From VXYL01 sp965116935 (lineage in GTDB: Bacteria > Pseudomonadota > Gammaproteobacteria > Pseudomonadales > Azotimanducaceae), in assembly GCA_965116935.1 (NCBI GenBank), contig OZ220737.1:1798001-1862000 (forward strand): 64,000 nucleotides of DNA, in the 5' to 3' direction. The position numbers were made by a program, and so were the translations under genes. Every line of letters begins with the position of its first letter. Position 1 is the first letter of the stretch. This document shows, one piece after another, positions 1-8,792 of the stretch. Under the pieces are notes generated by a model. It was given only the letters and a program-made list of their open reading frames with translations. It was not told the DNA's origin and ran no database searches.

Positions 1-30
1 GAAAGCGTCCTCGCTTTTCTCGCAGTTCGT

Positions 31-98
31 AGGGGACGGGCTTGTCCCGTCCCTTGCCGAGTCTAACGGTGCGTTGAACACGGGCGGGGACAAGCCCC
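31..98. repeat. Family A palindromic repeat doublet (REPIN-like)
   Basis: Two inverted modules, GGGACGGGCTTGTCCCGTCCC at 33-53 and CGGGCGGGGACAAGCCCC ending at 98, are separated by a spacer containing GAGTCTAACGGTGCGTTGAACA. The same module and spacer recur many times in the window. The right module has been split by the IS4-family element that follows. Confidence 0.8.
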
Positions 99-1452
99 AT
101 ATGCGCTAACTTGTTTGGATCGATGGTTCCGGGAAGCGTTCGTCGATCTGCGGGGTCCGCTGGCGAGGCGGGTCGGCCAATCCCCTTGAGATGCGGTCCC
201 AGTCGTCGATGGCCTGCTGCAGGGGGAGGTGCGGCTCGATGGCGCGGGCGATCTGGCCGTACATGAAGCGGAAGTCACGCCAGGGACTGCGACGGCGGGC
301 TCTCCACGGTGCCTCCCCAGGGGGAAACGGAGCCGGCGTGGCGAACGAGCTTCTCCACCAACAGCGCCACGAGCAGCTTGCCGTGGAGCCAGGCGCGGGC
401 GCTGTCGTCCTCGTGCTTGGGCAGGTGGCCGAGCTGCGCCAGCGACTTGAAGCGCCTGAAGACCAGTTCGACCTGCCAGCGGACGCGGTACCAGTCCAGC
501 ACGCTGCGGGCGTCGAAGGTCCCTTCGGGGAAGGTGGTGAACAGGATCACGTGGCGGGCGAACTCGAGGCTGGACGGCCGCACCTGCCGGCCCTGGCGCG
601 CTGCGTGTTCCTTCGCCTTGCGCTGCGCGATGGCGGCGGCCTCCTCGGTCTTGCGGATCGCGCACACGCGACCCGGCACCGCGACGCCCCGACCGACCGC
701 CACCGCCGGCCATGCCCGCGGGACGCACGCCTCGTCCAGCCCGGCGACCCGCTGCAGCAGGTCCAGCGCCTCCCCGTCCGGTGTCCGCAGCGGCAGCGAG
801 CCGGTGTTCACGCGCACCGTGGCGTGGCCGCCCGACGACGCCACGTGGCCGAGACCCGCCGCCGTCGAGTAGCCCCGGTCCGCCAGCACCAGGTCGCCCC
901 GGGCGATCGGAAAGTGCGCCAGCGTCTCGGCCACGCCCGAACCCTCGGTCGGCGTCAGCTTGTAGAAGTCGCAAGCCAGCGACGGAAGCCGCACGCTGTA
1001 GTGCAGGCGCCACAGCGAGCCCGTCCGCCCCGGCTCCCTCACCGTCGTCGCGTCGAACGCCCGGAACGGCAGCTCGCCAGACGCCGACACTCCGCCCTGC
1101 TCCCGGAACATCGCCGCGCACAGCTCCCGCAGCCACTCCGACGACTTCCGCAGCCGCTTCAGCAGCGCCACGTCCGAGAGCTCCGCAAGGTTCGCCTGCC
1201 GCGCCCGCACCACCGTCTCCCGCAGCGAATGACCCCGCGCCAGATGCAGCAGAAGCACCCGCAGCAGCGCCTCCGGAGACTTCGCCTTGCGCAGTCCCTT
1301 CAGCGCCCCCGTCTCCTGCGCCAGTTCCTCCCAGCCTTCCGGAAGGAACGACACCACCACCTTCCAGTCCTCGTCCACTCCGCACAAGCCCCCAGCCGAA
1401 CCGACACCCCCACCTTACGGACAGCCGATGCGCAAAACAAGTTAGCGCATAT
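99..1452 (-). mobile_element. IS4-family insertion sequence, copy 1
   Basis: The 1354-bp element has terminal inverted repeats ATATGCGCTAACTTGTTT (99-116; complement at 1435-1452). It is flanked by a 13-bp direct repeat GGGGACAAGCCCC (86-98 and 1453-1465), consistent with the 9-13 bp target duplications known for IS4-family elements. It is almost identical to copy 3 (30244-31597) and lies inverted to it. The duplicated target is the core of the family A palindrome. Confidence 0.9.
275..1387 (-). CDS. IS4-family DDE transposase (copy 1)
   Basis: A 370-residue transposase that would cut and join the IS ends. The C-terminal part carries the IS4-family YREK signature: Y, R, E and K spaced Y-x2-R-x3-E-x6-K in YRVRWQVELVFRRFK. 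Candidate DDE aspartates lie in FDATTV and ADRGYS. The reading frame is intact and the protein differs from copy 3 by one visible substitution (R for K after DATTV), so both are probably recent copies. The start is not an ATG; TTG at the listed end or the GTG three codons in is possible. Long ORFs on the opposite strand are shadows created by the high third-position GC. Confidence 0.9.
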   Translation of the reverse strand: MCGVDEDWKVVVSFLPEGWEELAQETGALKGLRKAKSPEALLRVLLLHLARGHSLRETVVRARQANLAELSDVALLKRLRKSSEWLRELCAAMFREQGGVSASGELPFRAFDATTVREPGRTGSLWRLHYSVRLPSLACDFYKLTPTEGSGVAETLAHFPIARGDLVLADRGYSTAAGLGHVASSGGHATVRVNTGSLPLRTPDGEALDLLQRVAGLDEACVPRAWPAVAVGRGVAVPGRVCAIRKTEEAAAIAQRKAKEHAARQGRQVRPSSLEFARHVILFTTFPEGTFDARSVLDWYRVRWQVELVFRRFKSLAQLGHLPKHEDDSARAWLHGKLLVALLVEKLVRHAGSVSPWGGTVESPPSQSLA

Positions 1453-1543
1453 GGGGACAAGCCCCGCCCCTACGCGTCCCGCGCCGAGTCTATCGATGCG
1501 TTCAACGCGGGTTTCCCCGTAGGGGACGGGCTTGTCCCGTCCC
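1453..1543. repeat. Family A doublet right of IS4 copy 1
   Basis: GGGGACAAGCCCCGCCCCTACG, a spacer with GAGTCTATCGATGCGTTCAACGCG, then GTAGGGGACGGGCTTGTCCCGTCCC. The first module is the second half of the IS target duplication. It is followed at 1545-1575 by a family C palindrome (GGCGCGCCCTGACGGGCGCGTTGGCAG). Confidence 0.8.
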
Positions 1544-1619
1544 GGCGCGCCCTGACGGGCGCGTTGGCAGTTGCTGCGCACCTAACGCTACAGGCTCTGC
1601 ATTTGTCGGTTCGAATTCA

Positions 1620-2193
1620 GTCAAACCCATCGTGGCGTGCGTGTCACCACGGTCCGCGTTCAGCCACGCCGCCACCAGCACAGCCATCACGCCGAGCGCC
1701 GCGTCCCGGCACGCCCGCTCCAGCGCCTCGAAGTCGCCATCGGTCAGCGCAACGCTCCCCAGCAGGCGCGCCGCCTCCGCCGTCAGCGCCACGCTCGCCC
1801 GGGATGCGAACGCGTCCTCCGCCGCCCCCTTTTTGGGCTGTCCCGCCCCTCCCGGTCCGCCCGCGTCCGCGCCGCCGCCAGCGCTTCGCTGGCGTCGAGG
1901 AACTCCGCCGACAGCTCCCGGAAGCGCCGGTACTCGTCCACCAGCCGGCGCGTCTCCTCGACCTCGTCGGCGCGCACTCGCACCGAGCGCGTCCTGCCGC
2001 CCGACGAGCGCGTCAGCACGTAGCTCGGGCCGTGCCCCGGATCCTCTTCGCGGGCGCAGTGGCAGCTGGGCTTGCCGCACTTGCGGTAGTTCTCCGCCAG
2101 CGTGCCCGGGCGCAGATCGCCCAGCGCCGCGAACCGGTCCCGGGCCCGGTCGCGCCGCTCGACCAGCGTCTCGATCCCCGCATCCTCCGCCAT
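1620..2193 (-). pseudogene. ISKra4-family transposase remnant (DUF6788 ORF plus N-terminal transposase fragment)
   Basis: The first frame starts at ATG 2193, preceded by a GAAGGACGGGG ribosome site. It encodes a DUF6788-type protein with the motif AENYRKCGKPSCHCA and ends near 1783. A second frame (-1) continues from about 1837 with EDAFASRASVALTAEAARLLG and DGDFEALERACRDAALGVM, which resembles the N-terminus of ISKra4 transposases. It breaks off near 1620 next to a family C repeat, so most of the transposase is gone. The two frames meet at a canonical slippery heptamer (separate entry). The truncation makes this a remnant; the family call rests on motif recall. Confidence 0.6.
1830..1837 (-). 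promoter_or_regulatory. Probable -1 programmed frameshift site
   Basis: On the minus strand the reading is C CCA AAA AGG GGG in the DUF6788 frame, the textbook X XXY YYZ heptamer. Slipping back one base gives CCC AAA AAG and enters the transposase-like frame exactly where it becomes open. A GC-rich stretch follows. Confidence 0.5.
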
Positions 2194-2209
2194 GTGGCTC
2201 GTCCCCGTC

Positions 2210-2237
2210 CTTCTGGTAGCCTGAACGCTACCAGAAC
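2210..2237. repeat. Small palindrome upstream of the motor cluster
   Basis: TGGTAGC-CTGAAC-GCTACCA forms a perfect 7-bp hairpin between the ISKra4 remnant and the cluster that begins at 2386. It could be an IS end or a regulatory hairpin. Confidence 0.35.
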
Positions 2238-2385
2238 CGCAGCGGACTCGCACGGACCATGCGGACCTCCGCGATTCAGCCACAAATCTGTCGTACACCC
2301 ACAACTCGCCGCTAGGATGCAACCTGACCGCGAAACTCGTAAACTAAAGCTCCGCTCAAGGCGTCCGGATAGTCCGCCCGACCAT

Positions 2386-3141
2386 ATGGTGCACAACCAA
2401 CCGTCCTTTCTCAGCCGCATCGAGCGCTGGTATCTCGACTCCGTCCGCCTTCTCCTTGCGACGGCTATCGTGATAGCCGCCTGCATCGCGGTTCTCGGCG
2501 GGATCTGGTACGTCATCAGCAACCTCGGTTCCACCGCTGAGCATTTCCGCGACACGTTCGTCGCGCCAGACTGGCAAGCCGTCCGACCAGCCGTCCTTCC
2601 CGTCGCCCCTCTGGTCCAGCCGGAACAGCCTCGCCCACCTGCACTAGAAGCAGACGCCGCCACAGAACCCACCCTCGATCCTCGCATCACCGACATCGCA
2701 ACCAACCTCAGCTTGCAGTTCGCCCGCAATCGCGGCCAAGAGACGGCGTTCACCGACGCCTATCCGCGTCGCGCCCTCCAAGCCTGGGCAAACGATCGGG
2801 CAGGCGTTCCAGCGGACATGCAAGAAGACTTCATCACCGCCCTGCTCGACGTGTCCCTCCACATCGGCAACGACCCGATGATCAACCGCATCGGGTCCGT
2901 CTCGGATCGCACGGCCACAATACGCGACGCCCTCTTCTCCTATCGGGACGAGTATGTTCGTCAAGCCACCACAGCTCGCGAGCGAACCAACGCTGCCAAC
3001 CTGCAGAGGGCAGCTGATCGATCCGCGGCCTCGCTCAAGGCGCTGACGCTTGCCGGGGGCGCGGCCGCCGTGCTTCTATCCCTCCTTTTGCTGGTCGTTC
3101 TGATGCGGATCGAAGTCCATCTCCGCCGGCTTGGCAGCTAA
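2386..3141 (+). CDS. Two-TM membrane protein of unknown family, first gene of the motor/vWA cluster
   Basis: A 251-residue protein I do not recognise. A hydrophobic segment at about residues 22-44 and a second at about 220-242 (LLSLLLLVVLM) bracket a soluble, Pro- and Glu-containing region of about 170 residues, probably periplasmic with both ends inside. The ATG at 2386 places the first TM at the usual distance from the start; an upstream in-frame ATG at 2317 would add 23 basic residues, and neither has a clear ribosome site. The next gene starts within a few bases of the stop, so it is co-translated with the cluster. It could be a scaffold or anchor for the channel encoded downstream. Confidence 0.75.
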   Translation: MVHNQPSFLSRIERWYLDSVRLLLATAIVIAACIAVLGGIWYVISNLGSTAEHFRDTFVAPDWQAVRPAVLPVAPLVQPEQPRPPALEADAATEPTLDPRITDIATNLSLQFARNRGQETAFTDAYPRRALQAWANDRAGVPADMQEDFITALLDVSLHIGNDPMINRIGSVSDRTATIRDALFSYRDEYVRQATTARERTNAANLQRAADRSAASLKALTLAGGAAAVLLSLLLLVVLMRIEVHLRRLGS

Positions 3142-3142
3142 C

Positions 3143-3787
3143 GTGCGGCGACACGTCACCGTCGCGGTCGCGTCGCCGCCACTTCTTGCCCTAATCCTCT
3201 TGGTGCAGGTTCCCGCCGTACCCGGGACAGCCTCCAACGAGTCCTCTGAGTTCCGTGTCGACAGCGCGAAGCACGAGGACTATCGCGGCACCGCCGAACA
3301 TGTCGAGTCCAACGTCACCGACGCACTCGCAGTGAAGCTACGTCAGTTCGACGAGTGGACCGTCGACACCGAAGCCGAGTCCTCGGCCCGTGCAGCCAAG
3401 TCTGGCGCGGCCGAAAGCGGCAAAGGTCCCTCGACTGGATCCGGATCCGGTGGAGCCGAGGGCGCTGCCCCATCAGGCCAAGCCAGCGAATCATTCGGCT
3501 CCCAAGCCGCGGACGACCCTGCCACCGGTGCCTCACCTGAATCGGAGTCCCCCTCGCCGACATCCAGCACGCCAACCGATTCCAGTCCAGTCGCGGCTCA
3601 ACGTGCTGCAAGTCGCCCACCCCACGAGGATTCCAGCTCCCCTCCCCAGCCCCTCCCTCGTGCGGACAGGGCATCAGAGGAAGACGATGTCGCCCGCATG
3701 ATCCGCGAAGCCGCCGAACAGGAAACGGACCCCGAGCGCAAGCGAGCCCTCATGGAACAGTACGACGCCTACATGGAAAACCAATAG
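3143..3787 (+). CDS. Exported Ser/Pro/Glu-rich low-complexity protein
   Basis: About 214 residues from GTG 3143 (a TTG at 3131 is also possible and would overlap the previous gene). The N-terminus is a signal peptide: MRRH followed by a hydrophobic core and a VPG cleavage-like site. The middle is low complexity (GSGSGG, repeated Ser/Pro/Ala). The last 35 residues are a charged helix beginning DDVARMIREAAEQETDPERK. Function unknown. The disordered middle and short helical tail would suit a periplasmic linker between cluster proteins. Spacing to the neighbours is 1 and 26 bases. Confidence 0.7.
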   Translation: MRRHVTVAVASPPLLALILLVQVPAVPGTASNESSEFRVDSAKHEDYRGTAEHVESNVTDALAVKLRQFDEWTVDTEAESSARAAKSGAAESGKGPSTGSGSGGAEGAAPSGQASESFGSQAADDPATGASPESESPSPTSSTPTDSSPVAAQRAASRPPHEDSSSPPQPLPRADRASEEDDVARMIREAAEQETDPERKRALMEQYDAYMENQ

Positions 3788-3813
3788 CCGCCCCTGACCG
3801 AGGAAAACACCAA

Positions 3814-5109
3814 ATGCCATTCACGCGCCGCCTAGCGCATCACACCCGAGTCAAGATGGCCTTCCCGGCCTTGCTCCTGCTCCTGTCCCTAACCACCTCT
3901 GCAGTGACCTTGGGCCCGCGCGCCAACCAGCCCGAGGACCGCAACGCCCCAGAACCCCAAGGGGCGCCGCTGCGCCTCGCCATCCCGGTGCTCGAGGCCG
4001 GCATTCCCGAAACCGACAAGGAGCAGTACGAGCGACGAATCTGGCCGGAACTCCGCAACGCCGAATCCGTCCGCATCGCGGTCAAACTCAAACAGGCCAT
4101 CGACAACCTTGGCACCTTCCGCGACGTCGTCGTAGCTCCCGACGCCAGCGTCAGCGCCGATTTCTATCTCCTCGCCCGCATCAACGCCTCCAACGCGGAG
4201 GATCTCCGCCTCGATTGGCGCCTCATGGACGCAACCCAGAGGTTCTGGATCCCCTCCTCCTGCTCCAACGCAGCCAAATGCTGGCGCCGCGCCAAACACA
4301 GACTCTGGGAGGGCTGGCACGACGTGAACGACGCTGCCCACAAGGACCCCTTCGCCTCGTTGTACGCAGACATCGCCCAGAAGGTTCACCGGAAGATCTC
4401 CGACCTCCTGAAAAAAGATCGCCGTACGCGCCCGAACAAGCTCAGCGACCTCGACAAGGCTACCGTCACCAGGTCTGTAGTGTTCGCGTCCTTCTTCTCT
4501 CCCGACCTCTATGCCGACGCCATCACGGAGAGTCGCGGACGCCTGACCCTCGCCTACCTCCCCTCACGAGACGGCGACAACTGGGCCCGGATCGAGGCCA
4601 TCAGGTCCCGCGACGAACGTTTCGCCATCCTCGTCTCCGACCAGTACCTAGCGCTCGCCGCCGAGATGCAGAAGACCTACAGCGACTGGCAGAAGGACAA
4701 CTTTCCCCTTGCCAGGGAAGCTCGACTCGCTCGCCGAGAAGCCACGTGGTCCGCTGTCCTGGGCGGCATCACCGCAGCCGGTGCCGTTGTCGCAGCCGTT
4801 GACGAGAGCAACCCCAACTCCGAAGAAACGGCGACCGTACTCGCCGCCACCAGCGCCGTGGCGATTGCCAACAACGTATCCGAGCGAAAGAAGGCCAATG
4901 CCATGCATGCGCAGATCAACGAGATCGGCGCCACAGTCCAGGGGGCGTTACGCCCCATGGTGGTCGCCACGGAAGACCGCACGGTCACCCTCACCGGCAC
5001 CGCTCACGACCAGTTTCTTCAGTGGCGCGAACTCCTCATGGAACTCTACGAAAACACCGCAACCGACATTGAGGCCGTACAGTTCGCGGCCACCGACCTC
5101 TCGGGCTGA
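3814..5109 (+). CDS. Exported protein of unknown function in the motor/vWA cluster
   Basis: A 431-residue protein with an N-terminal signal or anchor at about residues 15-32 (ALLLLLSLTTSAV). A first mixed alpha/beta domain contains RIWPELRNAESVRIAVKLKQ and DFYLLARINASNAEDLRLDW, a pattern I recall from uncharacterised exported proteins in similar gene clusters. A central Cys pair (CSNAAKC) could form a disulfide. A Gly/Ala-rich hydrophobic patch near residues 313-350 could pack in or against the membrane. No enzymatic motif is visible. It sits between the low-complexity protein and the TPR protein on the same strand with short gaps. Confidence 0.7.
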   Translation: MPFTRRLAHHTRVKMAFPALLLLLSLTTSAVTLGPRANQPEDRNAPEPQGAPLRLAIPVLEAGIPETDKEQYERRIWPELRNAESVRIAVKLKQAIDNLGTFRDVVVAPDASVSADFYLLARINASNAEDLRLDWRLMDATQRFWIPSSCSNAAKCWRRAKHRLWEGWHDVNDAAHKDPFASLYADIAQKVHRKISDLLKKDRRTRPNKLSDLDKATVTRSVVFASFFSPDLYADAITESRGRLTLAYLPSRDGDNWARIEAIRSRDERFAILVSDQYLALAAEMQKTYSDWQKDNFPLAREARLARREATWSAVLGGITAAGAVVAAVDESNPNSEETATVLAATSAVAIANNVSERKKANAMHAQINEIGATVQGALRPMVVATEDRTVTLTGTAHDQFLQWRELLMELYENTATDIEAVQFAATDLSG

Positions 5110-5122
5110 TCCGCCACTTCAA

Positions 5123-6505
5123 ATGCGATCTCGCTCCACCGAATCGGGCCCGCACCTTACCCCCTTCCTGTGGGGTTCCCTAGCAATCGCCATCCTTGCA
5201 ACTCCCCCTCTTCACACCGCCGAGTCGGCCGATCCGGACGAACTCGGTTGCGAAGGGCAATGGGCAAAGACGCCACTTTGCGTCGAGCGCACACGTGCGC
5301 TCGATGCCCGTGCCAAGATCGAAGCGGTACTGCCATCTCTCGCCCAAGTCCCGCAACCCCCGTGGAAACTGGCCGACCACGCCGCCGCCCGGGCGTTGTA
5401 CGATGAAGGCCTCGTCCTGTTCCGGGACGAGTACTTCGGCGATGCCGCCGCCAGGTTCGAACCCGCCCTCCAAGGGCTCCTGACGATTCAGCGCGAACAC
5501 GACCAACTCGTCATCGACGCGCTCGCCGACGCGCAAACTCGCCTGGCCAAAGAGGACTTCTCTGGCGCCCTCGACAAATTCACCGAAATCCTCACTGCCT
5601 GGGAGCCGAACAATCCCGAAGCCCAAGCCGGCTCCGCTCGCGCTCGCAAGGGACACAACGCCTCCCGCCTGGCTACCGAAGCCATTGCACTTGTGGAGGC
5701 CGGTGACCCTGAACGCGCGAAAAACCTGCTCGACAGCATCGAGCCCCATGTGCGCGCCACGACAATCGACAACGCCCGTCGTGCCGTACGCGACTACGAA
5801 GCTCGACGTCACCTCCACGCACAAATCACCGCCGGCCATGCCGCGCTCGACCGGAAGGACCTGAAGGCAGCCGCCCAGGCTTTCCGCGCAGCCATTGCCG
5901 CCGATCCCCAGTCGGCGGCCGCCCAGGACGGGCTCACAGATGTCTTGCAAAGAATCGACGCGAACGAACTCGCCTCCCTGCGACTGGCACTGAATGGCCA
6001 ACTCGCAGACGAATCGTGGTCGGACGCCGTCGCCTCAATCCGCCAGATATCGACGCTGGAACCCACTGCAGACGAGGTACGCCTTGACCTCCCGCAACTC
6101 CTCAGGCTCGTGAGTCTGGAAGATCGCCTCGACAGCGCCCTCGCCCACCCCGATCGTGCGGTGGCCAAGACCCTACGAGACGAAACCCGCGCCCTCGTCG
6201 AAAGCACGCGCGACCCCGGCCGCGTCGGCCACCGCATCCACACCAAGGGCAATGAACTCGAACGGCGGTTCAACCAGTGGACTGCCCCAGTTCCCCTGAC
6301 CATCCGATCCGACAACAAAACCGAGATCCACATCCGCCCCGGCCGCAAGCTCGGCAAGTTCCGCACCACCGAGCTCGAGGTCTTCCCCGGGCGCTACCGC
6401 CTGGTCGCCCGACGAACCGGCTTCCGTGAAAAGACGATCGAACTCATAGTCCCGCCCGACAGCGCGCCGATCATCCTCGAACTGGTTTGCAATGAGCGTT
6501 TCTGA
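5123..6505 (+). CDS. Exported TPR-repeat protein with C-terminal PEGA-like domain
   Basis: 460 residues from ATG 5123, 13 bases after the previous stop. An N-terminal hydrophobic stretch (about 15-29) fits a signal peptide. Helical repeats of TPR type follow (AARALYDEGLVLFRDEYFGD, GALDKFTEILTAWEPNNPEA, AAQAFRAAIAADPQSAAAQ). The C-terminal 75 residues form a beta-rich segment with GRKLGKFRTTELEVFPGRYR, like PEGA carbohydrate- or envelope-binding folds. TPRs suggest a protein-interaction role in the periplasm. The stop overlaps the next start by 14 bases, which indicates translational coupling to the PEGA/FGE-like protein. Confidence 0.8.
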   Translation: MRSRSTESGPHLTPFLWGSLAIAILATPPLHTAESADPDELGCEGQWAKTPLCVERTRALDARAKIEAVLPSLAQVPQPPWKLADHAAARALYDEGLVLFRDEYFGDAAARFEPALQGLLTIQREHDQLVIDALADAQTRLAKEDFSGALDKFTEILTAWEPNNPEAQAGSARARKGHNASRLATEAIALVEAGDPERAKNLLDSIEPHVRATTIDNARRAVRDYEARRHLHAQITAGHAALDRKDLKAAAQAFRAAIAADPQSAAAQDGLTDVLQRIDANELASLRLALNGQLADESWSDAVASIRQISTLEPTADEVRLDLPQLLRLVSLEDRLDSALAHPDRAVAKTLRDETRALVESTRDPGRVGHRIHTKGNELERRFNQWTAPVPLTIRSDNKTEIHIRPGRKLGKFRTTELEVFPGRYRLVARRTGFREKTIELIVPPDSAPIILELVCNERF

Positions 6506-8498
6506 CGGCGACGGAGAGCTCCTCCGCCACATCCGGCACCGCCGTCGCAACCTCACTCTCTCCCTCGCCTCGATCGCACTGCTCGCCGTCGGCGTCCTCG
6601 CCTTTCTCCACTCCACCCACGTCGCCGAGTTCTCAATCGAGCCCGTAGACGCCGATCCCATCCTGAAACGAAAGGAGGGCGTCCTCCTCACGCTCGGTCG
6701 ACGCGTCCTCCTCTACTCCTCCGATGGCGTCGTCACAGTAGCCGCCCCAGGTTTCTTTCCGCGAGACGTCGCCGTCTCCATAGCCGACAGTCCCCCTCGT
6801 CACCAGGTCGTCCTGAATCCTCTCCCGGGCATCGTCTCCATTTCCGTCGACTCCAAGGACGACTTCCTCGTCCGCCTCGACGGCCGCATTGTCGGTTCCG
6901 ACCCCGACTTCGAGCTTGAGTTGCCTCCGGGCACGTATCCGGTGACGATCCAGGGCCCGCGCCTCCAGCCTATGGAGACCCAGATCGACGTCGCCGGGCG
7001 CGGCACCAGACAGGCTTTCTCCTTCGCTCCCACCGCCACAGCCACCGGGGCATACGTCGACTTCCGGATCGCCGCCGTACCGTCCTTCGCGCGGATTCTG
7101 GTCGACGGCCTTTCCGTCGGCACGGGCGAGTACAGAGAACCCATCCAACCGGGCGTTCACCAAATCGCAGTCGAGGCGGACAACTACGTCCCGCACCGCC
7201 GCCAGATCGACGTCCCCGTCGGCGCCGCCATGAGCGATATCGGCACCATTGTCCTGGAGCCATTGCCAGCGCGCGTTTCGGTCTCCTCCACGCCGGCCGG
7301 CGCAACCGTCCTTCTCGACGGCAAGTACCGAGGCGACACGCCGCTCCAGCTTGAGCTGCAACCCCACAGCGACAACCGGCTATCCATCCGCAAAACTGGC
7401 TTCCGCCCCGCCGATGATCTCCTCAACCCGTTGCCGAACGCCCGCATCGAGCGCTCCTATCACTTGACGACAACCACCTACGAAGCCCGTATCACCGCCA
7501 ACATGCCCGCCCAAATCGCAGTGAACGGCCGCGTCGTCGGCTCCACACCTCTCATTCTCAATGTCGCCGATGACGACCAGATCACCGCATCCGCCCAAGG
7601 GTTCTTGGCTCAACCGGTGCACGTCGTTCCCGGCGGGGACGGTCCGCGCAACTACGCCTTCAGACTCCTTGAACCTGCCCAGTTCGCCTTCGAGGCGGCC
7701 GCACCCGAAACCACGGCACCGACCGGCATCACCTTGCGCCGCTTTCCCGCCCTGAGTTTTGACGCCCGTACAAGCGACGCGGCACCCGCCACGCCGGTCG
7801 AGTTATCCCGCCCGTTCTACTTCGCCATCCACGAGACGACCGTCGCCGCATACCGTGCTTTCAGCCCTCCGTTCGCGCCTGACCGACCGCCCGATCTCCC
7901 CGCGGTCTCCGTCACGTGGCAGGATGCAGCAAGGTTCTGTAACTGGCTCAGCGCAGAGGCCGGGCTCTCCCCCGCCTACAGCATGGGAGACGCTTTCCCC
8001 AAGCTCGATCCCCGGTCCCTCGGCTTCCGGTTACCCACCGAAGCCGAGTGGGAAGCGGTCGCTCGCTACGATTTCTCAGCCGCCCGCCTGCACGCGCGAA
8101 CCCACCCGTGGGGAACCTCGCCATCATTCCCCCGCGCTTTCGCCAACCTCGCCGGTCGCGAACTACGTAGCGCGTCATCCCGCCCTGGGACCTTCTTCGC
8201 CGACCACGTCGACAACCACCGCGACCTCGCCCCCGTCGGCAGCTATCCCGCCAACGTCAACGGCGTCCACGACCTGTGGGGAAACGCGTCCGAGTGGGTC
8301 AACGACTACTACAGCGCGGGCCCCTTCCAGCCCGAACGCCGACCGAATCCCCTCGGTCCGCACACCGGCACCGATCACGTCGTCCGTGGTGCCAACTACA
8401 CCTCCGCCGATCGCGCCGCCCTCTCCGCCGGCTTCCGGTCGTTTGCCGCCAACAAGGACGACACTGTAGGCTTCCGGATCGCCCGATGGATCCACTAA
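6492..8498 (+). CDS. Membrane-anchored PEGA-repeat protein with C-terminal FGE/SUMF1-like domain
   Basis: 668 residues. A short basic cytoplasmic tail and one TM (about 22-39) lead into four PEGA-type repeats (about 113-170, 188-255, 262-325, 330-392; for example STPAGATVLLDGKYRGDTPL). Residues about 412-668 are an FGE-sulfatase/SUMF1 domain: PAVSVTWQDAARFCNWL, FRLPTEAEWEAVA, GVHDLWGNASEWVNDY, GFRIAR. The region where formylglycine-generating enzymes carry two copper-binding cysteines reads RGANYTSADRAALSAGFRS here, without Cys, so catalysis is unlikely and a binding role is inferred. The protein would project into the periplasm beside the channel complex. It overlaps the next gene by 13 bases. 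Confidence 0.85.
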   Translation: MSVSDGDGELLRHIRHRRRNLTLSLASIALLAVGVLAFLHSTHVAEFSIEPVDADPILKRKEGVLLTLGRRVLLYSSDGVVTVAAPGFFPRDVAVSIADSPPRHQVVLNPLPGIVSISVDSKDDFLVRLDGRIVGSDPDFELELPPGTYPVTIQGPRLQPMETQIDVAGRGTRQAFSFAPTATATGAYVDFRIAAVPSFARILVDGLSVGTGEYREPIQPGVHQIAVEADNYVPHRRQIDVPVGAAMSDIGTIVLEPLPARVSVSSTPAGATVLLDGKYRGDTPLQLELQPHSDNRLSIRKTGFRPADDLLNPLPNARIERSYHLTTTTYEARITANMPAQIAVNGRVVGSTPLILNVADDDQITASAQGFLAQPVHVVPGGDGPRNYAFRLLEPAQFAFEAAAPETTAPTGITLRRFPALSFDARTSDAAPATPVELSRPFYFAIHETTVAAYRAFSPPFAPDRPPDLPAVSVTWQDAARFCNWLSAEAGLSPAYSMGDAFPKLDPRSLGFRLPTEAEWEAVARYDFSAARLHARTHPWGTSPSFPRAFANLAGRELRSASSRPGTFFADHVDNHRDLAPVGSYPANVNGVHDLWGNASEWVNDYYSAGPFQPERRPNPLGPHTGTDHVVRGANYTSADRAALSAGFRSFAANKDDTVGFRIARWIH

Positions 8499-8779
8499 GG
8501 CAACTCGCCCTCATCGCCGTTCTGACCGGTGCAACATGCTTCGGCGCAGAGAATGAGACGCCTTCCACGAGTTCCCACCCCCTCAAGGCGCCGCCCCCCA
8601 AGCAGCAAGACGTGGCAAGCTCCCCGAGTCCCGTCCGCCACAACAACCCACCGACGAACCCGTCCGCCACCTCCCCACAGCCTCCGCCTCCAGCACCCAC
8701 GGCGCCCGGCCCACTGCGTCGGATCAAGACCAAACCCCTGGCCCCCGACGCAAACATCCCGCTGCCGCAGGACATCTGA
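8486..8779 (+). CDS. Small exported proline-rich protein
   Basis: 97 residues. A short hydrophobic N-terminus (LALIAVLTGATC) resembles a signal peptide. Cys18 follows GAT, which is not a good lipobox, so signal peptidase I cleavage is as likely as lipidation. The rest is Pro-, Ser- and Lys-rich and probably disordered. The start lies inside the end of the PEGA/FGE-like gene in another frame, and the stop is 13 bases before the channel gene, so it belongs to the same transcript. Function unknown; perhaps a spacer or peptidoglycan-layer tether. Confidence 0.6.
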   Translation: MDPLRQLALIAVLTGATCFGAENETPSTSSHPLKAPPPKQQDVASSPSPVRHNNPPTNPSATSPQPPPPAPTAPGPLRRIKTKPLAPDANIPLPQDI

Positions 8780-8792
8780 CCGGATCCCAACA

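Noticed and set aside
63..1522. Long ORFs on both strands across the IS4 element (for example 191-1522 plus and 63-1460 minus)
   Set aside because: Arg/Pro/Gln- or Gly/Ala-rich translations without domains; they mirror the real transposase and recur with all three copies.
6492..8498. Active formylglycine-generating enzyme or EgtB
   Set aside because: The catalytic cysteines are absent in the expected region, and there is no sulfatase or ergothioneine gene nearby.
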